From: Glycocaulis sp050485565
Lineage (GTDB): Bacteria > Pseudomonadota > Alphaproteobacteria > Caulobacterales > Maricaulaceae
Assembly: GCF_050485565.1 (NCBI RefSeq)
Contig: NZ_JBJHBQ010000005.1
Span: 62,001-126,000, forward strand
Direction of reading: 5' to 3'
DNA length: 64,000 nucleotides
In this document: piece after piece, positions 17,165-25,173 of the stretch
How the letters are laid out: every line of letters starts with the position of its first letter
Position numbering within the stretch: the first letter of the stretch is position 1
The notes under the pieces: model-generated
What the model was told of the DNA's origin: nothing
The model's database searches: none
What the model saw: only the letters and a program-made list of their open reading frames with translations
Position numbers and translations under genes: made by a program

Positions 17165-18478
17165 ATGAGCTGGTGGTTTGGAACGGCATTGTGGAAGCGC
17201 GTGCTGGGCGCTCTGGTGCTTGGTATCGGTTTTGGCGCGCTGATGTCCCAGATGATGGGCGCAGAGGCAGCCACCAATCTCATCGAGAGCTATATCCGCC
17301 CGGTCGGCGATCTCTTCATCCGCCTTATCCGCATGCTCATCGTGCCGCTGATCCTCACCACGCTGGTGGCGGGCGTCTATGCGCTGGGTGATCCCAAGCG
17401 CCTCGGCCCTATCGGCGGCAAGACGCTGGCGCTCTATTTTGCCACCACCTTCTTTGCCAACATTATCGGCATCATATTCGGGCTTCTCTTCCGCCCCGGC
17501 GCGGGCGCGGATCTGGGCGGGGCGGACGCCGTACCGGTCTCCACCGAGGCTGAAGGGCTCGCCAGCCGCCTCCTCTCCATCGTGCCGGATAACCCCGTTG
17601 CCGCGCTGGCCGATGGCGATGTGCTGGCCGTGATCTTCTTTGCCGTCCTGCTGGGTATCGGCATTCTTCTGGCCGGCAAGGCGGGCAAGCCGGTGGGCGA
17701 TCTGTTCAACTCGGCCTCCGATGTCGTGCTGAAAGTCACCCATATGGTGATGGAAGTGGCCCCGTTCGGTGTGTTTGCGCTCGTCGCCTACACCACGGTC
17801 AGCCAGGGCCTGCAGGCGTTTGCTTCCATCGGGCTTCTCATTCTCACCGTCTATCTGGGTCTCTTTGCCCATGCCATTCTGGTCTATGGCGGACTGATAA
17901 AATTCGTCCTGCGACTGCCGCTTCTGAACTTCCTGCGCGGCATTGTCGATGCGCAGGCCGTCGCCTACTCCACCGCCTCCTCCTCGGCGACCCTGCCTGT
18001 CACCATCACCAATGTGGTCGATAATCTGGGCGTGAAGCGCTCCGTGGCCGGTTCCGTTCTGCCGCTCGGCGCGACGATCAATATGGACGGCACATCGCTT
18101 TATCTCGGCATTCTCGCCCTCTTCACGGCGCAGGCCTTTGGCTATGATTTGACGCTGACCCATTACTTCATGATCGCCTTTACCGCCGCCATTGCCTCCA
18201 TCGGGGCGGCCGGCATCCCCAGCGCGGGCCTGTTCCTGCTGGCCATCGTGCTGAGCACGTTCAACGTGCCGCCAGAGCAGATTGCCATCATTGTCGGCTT
18301 CATCCTGCCGGTTGACCGGGTCATGGACATGGCGCGCACCGCGCTGAACGTCACCGGCGACGCGGCTGTCTCCGTGGCCGTGGCCAAGTGGGAGGGCGAG
18401 CTGGACGAGGAGCGTTTCCGCGCTCCGGCCGACAAGCCCATGCCGGCGCAAACTACGCCGGACAACGCAAACAGCTGA
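17165..18478 (+). CDS. Dicarboxylate/amino acid:cation symporter (DAACS, GltP/DctA-type)
   Basis: 437 aa, strongly hydrophobic. It carries the family hallmarks: the Ser-rich re-entrant loop STASSSATLP, the TM7 motif NMDGT, and IPSAG in hairpin 2. The family couples Na+ or H+ entry to uptake of glutamate, aspartate or C4-dicarboxylates; the substrate cannot be decided here. The C-terminal 40 residues are a hydrophilic cytoplasmic tail. A short intergenic gap leads to a small membrane protein on the same strand. Confidence 0.93.
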   Translation: MSWWFGTALWKRVLGALVLGIGFGALMSQMMGAEAATNLIESYIRPVGDLFIRLIRMLIVPLILTTLVAGVYALGDPKRLGPIGGKTLALYFATTFFANIIGIIFGLLFRPGAGADLGGADAVPVSTEAEGLASRLLSIVPDNPVAALADGDVLAVIFFAVLLGIGILLAGKAGKPVGDLFNSASDVVLKVTHMVMEVAPFGVFALVAYTTVSQGLQAFASIGLLILTVYLGLFAHAILVYGGLIKFVLRLPLLNFLRGIVDAQAVAYSTASSSATLPVTITNVVDNLGVKRSVAGSVLPLGATINMDGTSLYLGILALFTAQAFGYDLTLTHYFMIAFTAAIASIGAAGIPSAGLFLLAIVLSTFNVPPEQIAIIVGFILPVDRVMDMARTALNVTGDAAVSVAVAKWEGELDEERFRAPADKPMPAQTTPDNANS

Positions 18479-18538
18479 ACCGGCGCGGGCCGGGCTTCGT
18501 ATCGGTGAGGGACAACCCCACCGGTAACGGAGCCAGCC

Positions 18539-18856
18539 ATGACCCTGCTTCGCGTTTTTCTGGCCTTGGGCGGCATTGCCCTGCTGGCCAGCATTTTATG
18601 GGCCTCGCAGAGCGCCAGTATCGGCGCCAGCTTTTCCGATATGATCGCCGATCCGTGGGGCGTAGTGGCCCTCATCGATCTGTATCTCGGCTTTGTCTTT
18701 CTGGCCGTCATCATCTGGCTGTTTGAACGCAACAAGCTGGTCGCCCTGGCCTTCATCCTGCCCCTGCCAGTGCTGGGCAATGTCTGGGCTGCCGCGTGGA
18801 TCGTCTGGCGGCTGGGCGCGCTTGCTACGCGCCTGAACCCTACCCGGGCAGATTAA
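18539..18856 (+). CDS. Small membrane protein, DUF1475-like
   Basis: 105 aa with three likely membrane helices (about residues 3-23, 42-62 and 69-91) and the motif DLYLGFVFLAVIIWLFE. I associate this layout with DUF1475, a family without known function. It follows the symporter after 60 bp that include a GGTGAGGGACAACCCCACC inverted repeat. Confidence 0.6.
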   Translation: MTLLRVFLALGGIALLASILWASQSASIGASFSDMIADPWGVVALIDLYLGFVFLAVIIWLFERNKLVALAFILPLPVLGNVWAAAWIVWRLGALATRLNPTRAD

Positions 18857-18945
18857 CCACTCTCGTATAAGTTGCATTAATCCGTTTCGCGTATCCCTAC
18901 GTCTGCAGGTTGCATTGTGATGCCCCTGCAATAAGGAGGTGCGTG

Positions 18946-19389
18946 ATGCGAATCCTGCTTGTGGCTGCCTCGAAGGGCGGCACATTCCTGCGCGATACCC
19001 GCGCCGTCTCGGCGGTGGAGTTTGCGCTTCTGGCCCCGCTGATGATCCTGCTGCTGGCAGGCACCATCGCCTACGGGCTTTTGTTTTCCACTCATATCAG
19101 CCTGCAGCAATTGACCGCTGAAGCCGCGCGCTCATCCATCGCGGGCCTCTCGGCGGATGAACGCGTGGCAATCGTCGAGCGCCATGTCGCCGACACCCTG
19201 CCGCGCTATTTCCTGCTTGATCCCGACCGCGCCAGCGTGGCGGTGGAAATACCGCGCGCGGGCTTCACCGAGATCGTGGTGCGCTATGATGCCAGCGCGC
19301 ATCCGGCCTATGTGTTCCGGGGCCTTTTGCCCCTGCCCACCGATCAGGTGACCTATCGCCAGATCATCCGTGACGGGGGGCTGGCATGA
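18946..19389 (+). CDS. TadE-like pilus assembly / pseudopilin-related protein
   Basis: 147 aa from the ATG at 18946, fixed by AAGGAGG six bases upstream. It has a short N-terminus, the TadE signature SAVEFALLAPLMILLL at about residues 22-37 (a single type-IV-pilin-like helix), and a periplasmic domain. TadE/TadG proteins are minor subunits of the Flp pilus machinery; the rest of the tad/cpa cluster is not in this window. It overlaps the next gene as ATGA. Confidence 0.8.
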   Translation: MRILLVAASKGGTFLRDTRAVSAVEFALLAPLMILLLAGTIAYGLLFSTHISLQQLTAEAARSSIAGLSADERVAIVERHVADTLPRYFLLDPDRASVAVEIPRAGFTEIVVRYDASAHPAYVFRGLLPLPTDQVTYRQIIRDGGLA

Positions 19390-20825
19390 TGATGCGCTTC
19401 CTGAAAGACACATCCGGCGCGGCAGCCCCGCTCATGGCCAGCGGCATTGCCGCAGGCGCGCTGTTGCTGGCGCTGACCCTCACTCAGGTTTTTGACCATC
19501 TGCACAAGCGCGAGCTGCAGGCGACGGCCGACCTCATTGCCCTGATCGCGGTGAGGGATTCTGACTATTCGCTCACCCGCGCCCGCGCGGTCCTGTCCGA
19601 TCAGGGGTTCGATCCGGGCAATTTCGATATTCTGGTAGAGCCGGGCCTTTACCAGAGCGACCCGGAGCGCGCGCCCGCCGACCGCTTCCGCGCCGGTATC
19701 GCGCCCTATAACGCCGCCCATGTGGAACTGCGCTCGGCCAACACTTCGCGCATGCGCTCCAGTGACCGCCCATGGCGCGCCCGCGCTGAAGCCACCGCCG
19801 CCCGGCAGGACATGGTCAGCTTTGCCATCGCCTCGCGCCTTGTCCGCCTGGAGGGCGGGTATTCCGGCGCGGTGCTGGCCGCGCTGACGGGCTATTCAGG
19901 TGCCATCACGGTGATGGATTACCGGGCGCTCGCCGATGCGCGCATCTCGGTTCCGGGCTTTCTGGACGCGCTCAGGCTGGAGACCGGCCTGATGGCGGCG
20001 AGCTATGAAACCCTGCTCGATAGCCAGGTCAGGCTGGGCGACGCCCTCACGGCGGCTGTGCAGACCATGGGCTCTGACGCGCCCGCCATTCTGGACGTGC
20101 TTGCCCGCCAGTCCTCCCATGCGGCCCGGCAAGTGCGCATTGGCGATATCCTCAACCTTGATCCCGGTATGACCCGCGCTGGCCTCGCCGGCGGCGCCGA
20201 TATCGGCCTGGCTGATCTGGTGATGGCCAGTGCGCTAGCTGCGCAGGGCGGGCGGCAGGTGGGTGTTACGATCAACGCCCCGCTGGCCAGCATCGATCTG
20301 GGCATCGGCCAGCCGCCGCAATCCGCCTCTGTCTATGGCGCGGGGCTGGAGGGGGCGCAGGCCCATACCCGCCAGCTTGGCCTTGATGTCAGTGTCGGCG
20401 CAGGGCTTGGCCGCCTCACCGTCCAGATAGAGGACGCCACCGCCAGCGCGCGCCTTGTCTCGCTCACCTGCCATCCCGACGGACGGGCAGAGGCGCGCTT
20501 TGCTGTCACCACCTCACCCGCCAAGGCGCGCATCAGCGGCGCGCTCGGCCTCTTGGGCTCGCTTCTGAGAGTTGATCTCTCCTCCGGGCGTGAGGTGGAG
20601 GCGGTGCTGACGCGCGAGCATGTGGAGAGCGGACGGCCCGAAATCATCCGTTCGGGCCTGGGCGCACAGGTGAACCTGCTGGGCCTCGGCCTGCCGCTAT
20701 CGGGCGCGCTCAACAGCTCGCTCGGCGTGGTCGATACGCTGCTGACTGATCTCGGCCTCACAATCGCCGAGTCAGAGCTTTACCTGCGCGATGTGCGCTG
20801 CGGCCGGCCCTTTCTGGTGGGGTGA
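19386..20825 (+). CDS. TadG-like membrane-anchored protein
   Basis: 479 aa. An N-terminal basic segment, GAAAPLMASGIAAGALLLAL as membrane anchor (residues 11-31), and a long periplasmic part that lacks an obvious von Willebrand A domain. The DL-rich repeats (LGLLGSLLRVDLSS, NLLGLGLPLSG) suggest beta-helical or adhesin-like packing. Overlap with the TadE-like gene suggests they work as a pair. Exact role is unknown; Flp-type pilus assembly or surface attachment is the family-based guess. Confidence 0.65.
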   Translation: MMMRFLKDTSGAAAPLMASGIAAGALLLALTLTQVFDHLHKRELQATADLIALIAVRDSDYSLTRARAVLSDQGFDPGNFDILVEPGLYQSDPERAPADRFRAGIAPYNAAHVELRSANTSRMRSSDRPWRARAEATAARQDMVSFAIASRLVRLEGGYSGAVLAALTGYSGAITVMDYRALADARISVPGFLDALRLETGLMAASYETLLDSQVRLGDALTAAVQTMGSDAPAILDVLARQSSHAARQVRIGDILNLDPGMTRAGLAGGADIGLADLVMASALAAQGGRQVGVTINAPLASIDLGIGQPPQSASVYGAGLEGAQAHTRQLGLDVSVGAGLGRLTVQIEDATASARLVSLTCHPDGRAEARFAVTTSPAKARISGALGLLGSLLRVDLSSGREVEAVLTREHVESGRPEIIRSGLGAQVNLLGLGLPLSGALNSSLGVVDTLLTDLGLTIAESELYLRDVRCGRPFLVG

Positions 20826-20833
20826 TACCAAAG

Positions 20834-20935
20834 CCCTCGTGCTTCGAGACGCACTGCGTGCTCCTCAGCATGAGGGCTTTAGGGGTTTTCCCTCATCCTG
20901 AGGGCGAGCGAAGCGAGTGTCTCGAAGGACGAGGG
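20834..20935. repeat. Intergenic palindromic repeat, family A copy 1
   Basis: Ends CCCTCGTGCTTCGAGAC and GTCTCGAAGGACGAGGG are near-perfect inverted repeats; the interior has CCCTCATCCTGAGGG and AGCGAAGCGA. A second copy is at 47595-47679. Similar elements are common between genes in Caulobacterales. It lies between two convergent genes, where it can also act as a terminator or mRNA-end structure. Confidence 0.85.
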
Positions 20936-20942
20936 AAAACAC

Positions 20943-21692
20943 TTACCCCCCACTCAAATCCCGATCCCGCTGCGCCGCGAGCGCCGCATCACTGACCGTC
21001 TCGGCCACAAACCGGTCGACCGGCGTTTCGAGGCCGAGGCGGGAGATGGCCAGCTCCTGCGCGGTCCACTGATTGCCCTGCGGCATATTCGAGTTCGTTG
21101 CGGCAAACGCACTGACGCGCACATTGAAATGCCCGGTGAGGCAGCGATAAGCCTCGAACGATCCGTGGACTGCCTCCGGCGCGCCTTCCACGGCCACCGG
21201 CACGGCCTCATAAACGACGCCCAGATCCTCGGTGGCGTTCATCAGCGCGTAATCGCGGGGGCTGAGCAGCGTCGCCCAGGCCGAGACGCTGGCACCCGGC
21301 TCCTCGGCGAGGGTGGCCGGCACCGAGCCATAGACCGCGATGCGGTTGGCCCAGCAGATGACATGGCCGGGCAGGCGGACCGCAATGACAGGGATCACCA
21401 CGTCATCGATGTATCTCGCGAACTTCCTTTGAAGCTGCACCGGCGCGGCGTTGGAGCCCACCGCCACCACCGGATGATACGCGCCCTCATCCAGCCGCGC
21501 CGCCCGCTCCGCCCCCACCACGTCTGCGAGGGAGCGGGTATGGCCGCCATCAACAACCTGCCAGCCGCTGATCGGGCCTTTGGTCGAGCGGATATCGAGC
21601 GTGCGGCCATCGACGAACAGGAAATTACCCTCCGGCCGCGTGAACGGATAGGAGAGCGCCCATTGCATTTTCAGGTGCAGCGGATCGATCAC
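20943..21692 (-). CDS. Gamma-glutamylcyclotransferase-like protein, coupled to gshB
   Basis: 249 aa, soluble. The first 70 residues match nothing I know. The segment VVAVGSNAAPVQL (residues 76-88) resembles the GGCT substrate loop YGSN, and YGSVPATLAEEPGASVSAWATLLSPRDYALMNATE (121-155) follows the strand-helix pattern that ends in the catalytic Glu of GGCT proteins, here possibly E155. Its start overlaps the gshB stop by four bases (ATGA). Cleavage of gamma-glutamyl compounds linked to glutathione is therefore a reasonable inference, not a demonstrated function. Confidence 0.5.
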   Translation of the reverse strand: MIDPLHLKMQWALSYPFTRPEGNFLFVDGRTLDIRSTKGPISGWQVVDGGHTRSLADVVGAERAARLDEGAYHPVVAVGSNAAPVQLQRKFARYIDDVVIPVIAVRLPGHVICWANRIAVYGSVPATLAEEPGASVSAWATLLSPRDYALMNATEDLGVVYEAVPVAVEGAPEAVHGSFEAYRCLTGHFNVRVSAFAATNSNMPQGNQWTAQELAISRLGLETPVDRFVAETVSDAALAAQRDRDLSGG

Positions 21693-22645
21693 TGGTCCGC
21701 GCCGCCCCGCTTTGCCTCCACCCAGTCGATCAGCATCTTGCTGACATCGATGCCGGAGAAGCGGCGCAGCTCCTGCACGCCGGTGGGCGAGGTGACATTG
21801 ATCTCGGTCAGATAATCCCCGATCACATCGATCCCGACAAAGACGAGGCCGCGCGCTTTGAGTTCCGGGCCGATGATCCGGCAGATTTCATGATCGCGCG
21901 CCGTCAGATCGGATTTCACCGCCTTGCCGCCGACATGCATGTTGGCGCGCACCTCGCCCTCGGCGGGTACGCGGTTGATCGCGCCCGCAGGCTCGCCATC
22001 CACGAGGATCACGCGCTTGTCGCCATTCCTCACATCGGGAACGAAGGCTTGCGCCATCAGCGGCTCGCGGCTCACCTGCGCAAAGAGTTCCAGCAGGGAG
22101 GCGAGGTTCTCGGCAGAATCGCGGATGCGGAACACGCCCGCCCCGCCATTGCCGAACAGGGGCTTGACCACGATGTCGCGCCCGTGCGCCTCGAAGAAGG
22201 CGCGAATATCGGCGAGCGAAGACGAGATGAGGGTGGGCGGCATCAGCCCCTCAAAGCGCGTGACGAACAGCTTTTCAGGGGCGTTGCGCACCTCTGCCGG
22301 GTCATTGACCACCAGCACGCCGGGCTGCAGCGCCTCCAGCATGTGGGTGCTCGTGATATAGGCCATGTCAAAGGGCGGGTCCTGGCGCAGGAAGATCACG
22401 TCGACGCCCGCAAGGTCCAGAACCACCGCCTCATCGAGCGCCACATGCTCGCCCTGCACGCGCTTCAGCTCGCGCACCTTGCGCGCCCGCGCGCGCACCT
22501 TGCCATCCTCCATGGCCATGTCCTTGGGCTCATAGACCCAGATCTCATGGCCGCGGGAATACGCCTCCAGCGCAATATCGAAGGTGGAATCCGCATTCAC
22601 ATTGACGCCCGTGATCGGGTCCATCTGGAAGGCAATTTTCAGCAT
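21689..22645 (-). CDS. gshB: Glutathione synthetase
   Basis: 318 aa, ATP-grasp fold. Family motifs include QMDPI at the N-terminus, FLRQDPPFDMAYI, VVKPLFGNGGAGVFRI (ATP-binding loop), and INVTSPTGVQEL at the C-terminus. It joins gamma-glutamylcysteine and glycine. It is followed by a coupled GGCT-like gene and preceded by the restriction-modification island, beyond a 310-bp gap. Confidence 0.96.
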   Translation of the reverse strand: MLKIAFQMDPITGVNVNADSTFDIALEAYSRGHEIWVYEPKDMAMEDGKVRARARKVRELKRVQGEHVALDEAVVLDLAGVDVIFLRQDPPFDMAYITSTHMLEALQPGVLVVNDPAEVRNAPEKLFVTRFEGLMPPTLISSSLADIRAFFEAHGRDIVVKPLFGNGGAGVFRIRDSAENLASLLELFAQVSREPLMAQAFVPDVRNGDKRVILVDGEPAGAINRVPAEGEVRANMHVGGKAVKSDLTARDHEICRIIGPELKARGLVFVGIDVIGDYLTEINVTSPTGVQELRRFSGIDVSKMLIDWVEAKRGGADQ

Positions 22646-22955
22646 GGGATAGCGCTTTCAGCTTTGGCGGGCGGATCAGGCGCTAGAGGTAGGGGATGAG
22701 GGGAGAAATGGGAAGGTGGAACTTTTAGAACAATACAAGAACATTTCCTTGACCCAGCCGGTCAAGGGCACTAGAAGGCGATTTCATCAACCATGCTCGC
22801 ATTGGTAATCATTTTGAAGTCAACCAAGCATGGCCGGGGCGTTGAGGATTAGCTGCGCATCACAGCTGAACAGCTTGGCTGATGGCGCAAATAACTCGAT
22901 CAATCAGAGCGACTCGGCTCATTAACGTCCAAGCCCGAACTTTGGGAGAAGGCAC
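22646..22955. other. Gene-free flank of the restriction-modification island
   Basis: The base composition drops in GC around 22700. It contains a perfect inverted repeat TTGACC-CAGCC-GGTCAA (22749-22765) and a second one, CCATGCT (22791-22797) with AGCATGG (22827-22833). These could be operator or terminator structures for the divergent gshB and methyltransferase genes. No open frame of note and no transposase remnant was seen. Confidence 0.55.
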
Positions 22956-24299
22956 GTGACAAACCGCAGACCCATCGGCATCGATCTTTTTGCTGGCGTG
23001 GGCGGCTTGAGCCTAGGCTTTGAACAAGCAGGGTTTGATATTGCTGCCGCCGTTGAGATCGACCCCGTTCATTGCGCGGCTCACAAATTCAATTTCCCTG
23101 AAACGGCAATCATTCCTCATTCAGTGCAAAATATCTCCGGCGCTCATATTCGGGCGGCAGCCGGGATAGGCAGCAGCCGAGTTGATTGCGTATTCGGCGG
23201 CGCCCCATGTCAGGGATTTTCTCTAATCGGCCATCGGGCAGTCGATGATCCACGAAACCGCTTAGTGAAGGATTTCGTGCGGATTGTAGCAGAACTCGAT
23301 GCTCGGAGCTTTGTATTCGAGAATGTAAAAGGGCTAACAGTCGGAAAACACAAAGGTTTCCTCTCCGAAGTTGTGGCCGAGTTCGAAGCTGCTGGCTATT
23401 GCGTCGTTACGCCATGGAAGGTTCTGAATGCGGCGCACTACGGCACGCCGCAGAGCCGAGAGCGACTTATTTTGATCGGTGTAAAAAAAGGAGAAGTGCT
23501 TCCAGAATACCCGGCTCCAGTCACAAATATCGCCGGAAAAAGAAAGACCTTCCCCGATCTTGGCTTCGGGCCAACATCTTACGACGCCTTGAACGATCTG
23601 CCTAACGCCGACGAACTCGCCGAGTTGGTCTCAGACGATGCGGTTCGCGTGCCTATGCGCGATGATCCTAGCGAATACGCGGCGCACATGCGGTGCCTTT
23701 CGAACGATTCCTGGCGTCTCGGCCGACGTCGAATATGGGATCAAGCCGTGATGACATCCAGCGCACGAACCTCGCACACGGAGATTTCGCGGCGGCGATT
23801 TCTGGAAACCGCTGAAGGCACCGTTGAACCGATAAGTCGGTTCTTCAAGCTAGCCCGCACTGGCGTTTCAAACACCCTGAGAGCCGGAACTGATGGGGCA
23901 CGAGGTGCCTTTACCAGCCCGAGGCCGATCCATTACGAACATCCCCGATGCATTACCGTCCGTGAAATGGCCCGTCTTCATGGGTTTCCTGATTGGTTCA
24001 GGTTTAACGTGACTAAGTGGCACGGCGCCCGGCAGATAGGGAATGCAGTCCCTCCACCCCTTGCTTATGCAGTTGCAGAACGGGTCCGTTTCGCTTTGGG
24101 GTTTGAGGTTCAGGCTCCGGTAGACGCTCTGCATCTAGGCGACGAAGCGCTGCTCAGGATGAGCATTAGCGAAGCAGCAGCGTACTTTGGCGTCAAAGCG
24201 CCTTCTAATCGAAGGACTACCAGCAGTGGCGCGAAGAAGCGGAAGCAGGTAGATATAGAGAGAGAACGCTTCGACTTACAGAGAGCTGCGAATGGCTAA
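22956..24299 (+). CDS. DNA (cytosine-5) methyltransferase of a type II restriction-modification system
   Basis: 447 aa from a GTG start with GGGAG seven bases upstream. Conserved C5-methyltransferase motifs in order: I FAGVGGLSLGFE (12-23), IV with catalytic C85 in APCQGFS, VI FENVKG (121-126), VIII QSRERLILIG (166-175), a target-recognition region (about 195-330), and X GNAVPP (362-367). A further C-terminal extension of about 65 residues has a helix-turn-helix-like piece and a Lys/Arg-rich stretch. It overlaps the next gene by 8 bp. Codon use and GC are lower than in neighbours, indicating acquisition by transfer. The recognition site cannot be inferred. Confidence 0.93.
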   Translation: MTNRRPIGIDLFAGVGGLSLGFEQAGFDIAAAVEIDPVHCAAHKFNFPETAIIPHSVQNISGAHIRAAAGIGSSRVDCVFGGAPCQGFSLIGHRAVDDPRNRLVKDFVRIVAELDARSFVFENVKGLTVGKHKGFLSEVVAEFEAAGYCVVTPWKVLNAAHYGTPQSRERLILIGVKKGEVLPEYPAPVTNIAGKRKTFPDLGFGPTSYDALNDLPNADELAELVSDDAVRVPMRDDPSEYAAHMRCLSNDSWRLGRRRIWDQAVMTSSARTSHTEISRRRFLETAEGTVEPISRFFKLARTGVSNTLRAGTDGARGAFTSPRPIHYEHPRCITVREMARLHGFPDWFRFNVTKWHGARQIGNAVPPPLAYAVAERVRFALGFEVQAPVDALHLGDEALLRMSISEAAAYFGVKAPSNRRTTSSGAKKRKQVDIERERFDLQRAANG

Positions 24300-25083
24300 G
24301 CGTAAATCGAATAGGTACGAGCAGCTCATCGAGCAGATATTTTTCAGACACTACGTAAAAGGTGTTTTGGATTTTGAGTTCGCACGGGAGGAACTTGAAG
24401 AAGCGGCAGGTGCCCTAGGCTTCAAGTCCGTTAAGAACATCGGCGATGTGCCGTACTCGTTCCGCTATCGCCGAAATCTGCCACGAACGATCTTGGCTAC
24501 TCAGCCCAGCGGGCAAGAGTGGATCATTGAAGGCGCCGGTCGAAGCCGTTACCGATTCCGATTGGTAAAAGAGACGCGCATCGTACCAAGACCTGAACTG
24601 ATCAAAATTGATATCCCCGACGCCACACCAGAGATGATTCGAGCGTATGCGCTCGACGATGAGCAGGCTCTTCTCGCGATTGTTAGATACAATCGCCTAA
24701 TAGACATTTTCTTGGGGCTGACCACGTACAGTCTGCAAAATCACCTGCGCACGACCGTTAAAGACATTGGTCAGATAGAAATAGACGAGCTGTACATCGG
24801 GCTCGATAAACGAGGCTGCCACTACGTTATTCCGGTTCAGGCTAAAAGTGGCAAAGACCAGATTGGCGTCGTTCAAACCACCCAAGATGTCCGATTTGTA
24901 GAAGAAAAATTTCCCGGGCTCCGCTGCCGCGCAATTGCTGCGCAATTCATGTTGGACGGGATTGTTGCTCTTTTTGAACTGACGCTAGCTGGGGATGAGA
25001 TCAAAGTGGTCGATGAACGGCACTACCGGCTGGTTCCTGCTTCCAGCCTCGATCAGGACGCACTTCGGAACTATCGACCATAA
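24292..25083 (+). CDS. Putative restriction endonuclease partner of the C5 methyltransferase
   Basis: 263 aa, soluble, no domain I can name with certainty. Residues 161-190 read as two strands, QIEIDELYIGL and HYVIPVQAKSGKDQ, which fit a PD-(D/E)XK nuclease core with acidic residues E163/D165/E166 and a QxK (Q183, K185) in place of the usual E/DxK. The next strand and helix (GVVQTTQDVRFVEEKFP) continue the pattern. Tight overlap with the methyltransferase and the same AT-rich composition support a restriction role. A regulator or accessory protein of the system is the alternative. Confidence 0.6.
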   Translation: MAKRKSNRYEQLIEQIFFRHYVKGVLDFEFAREELEEAAGALGFKSVKNIGDVPYSFRYRRNLPRTILATQPSGQEWIIEGAGRSRYRFRLVKETRIVPRPELIKIDIPDATPEMIRAYALDDEQALLAIVRYNRLIDIFLGLTTYSLQNHLRTTVKDIGQIEIDELYIGLDKRGCHYVIPVQAKSGKDQIGVVQTTQDVRFVEEKFPGLRCRAIAAQFMLDGIVALFELTLAGDEIKVVDERHYRLVPASSLDQDALRNYRP

Positions 25084-25173
25084 CGCGCTAGCCCCCCATC
25101 CTTGCTCCCCCCTCCCCTCAGGCGTAGATAAGGCCCCATACTCTTTACCCCTTACGCCACCGGAGAGACCGCC

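Noticed and set aside
18870..18905. Promoter TTGCAT...TATCCC before the TadE-like gene
   Set aside because: The spacer is only about 14 bases, too short for a standard sigma-70 type promoter.
20831..20940. CRISPR-like repeat array
   Set aside because: Repeats are palindromic intergenic elements without regular spacers; no cas genes anywhere in the window.
22680..25091. GCGCTAG direct repeat flanking the restriction-modification island as an attachment site
   Set aside because: Only 7 bp, common in GC-rich DNA, and no integrase or transposase is present.
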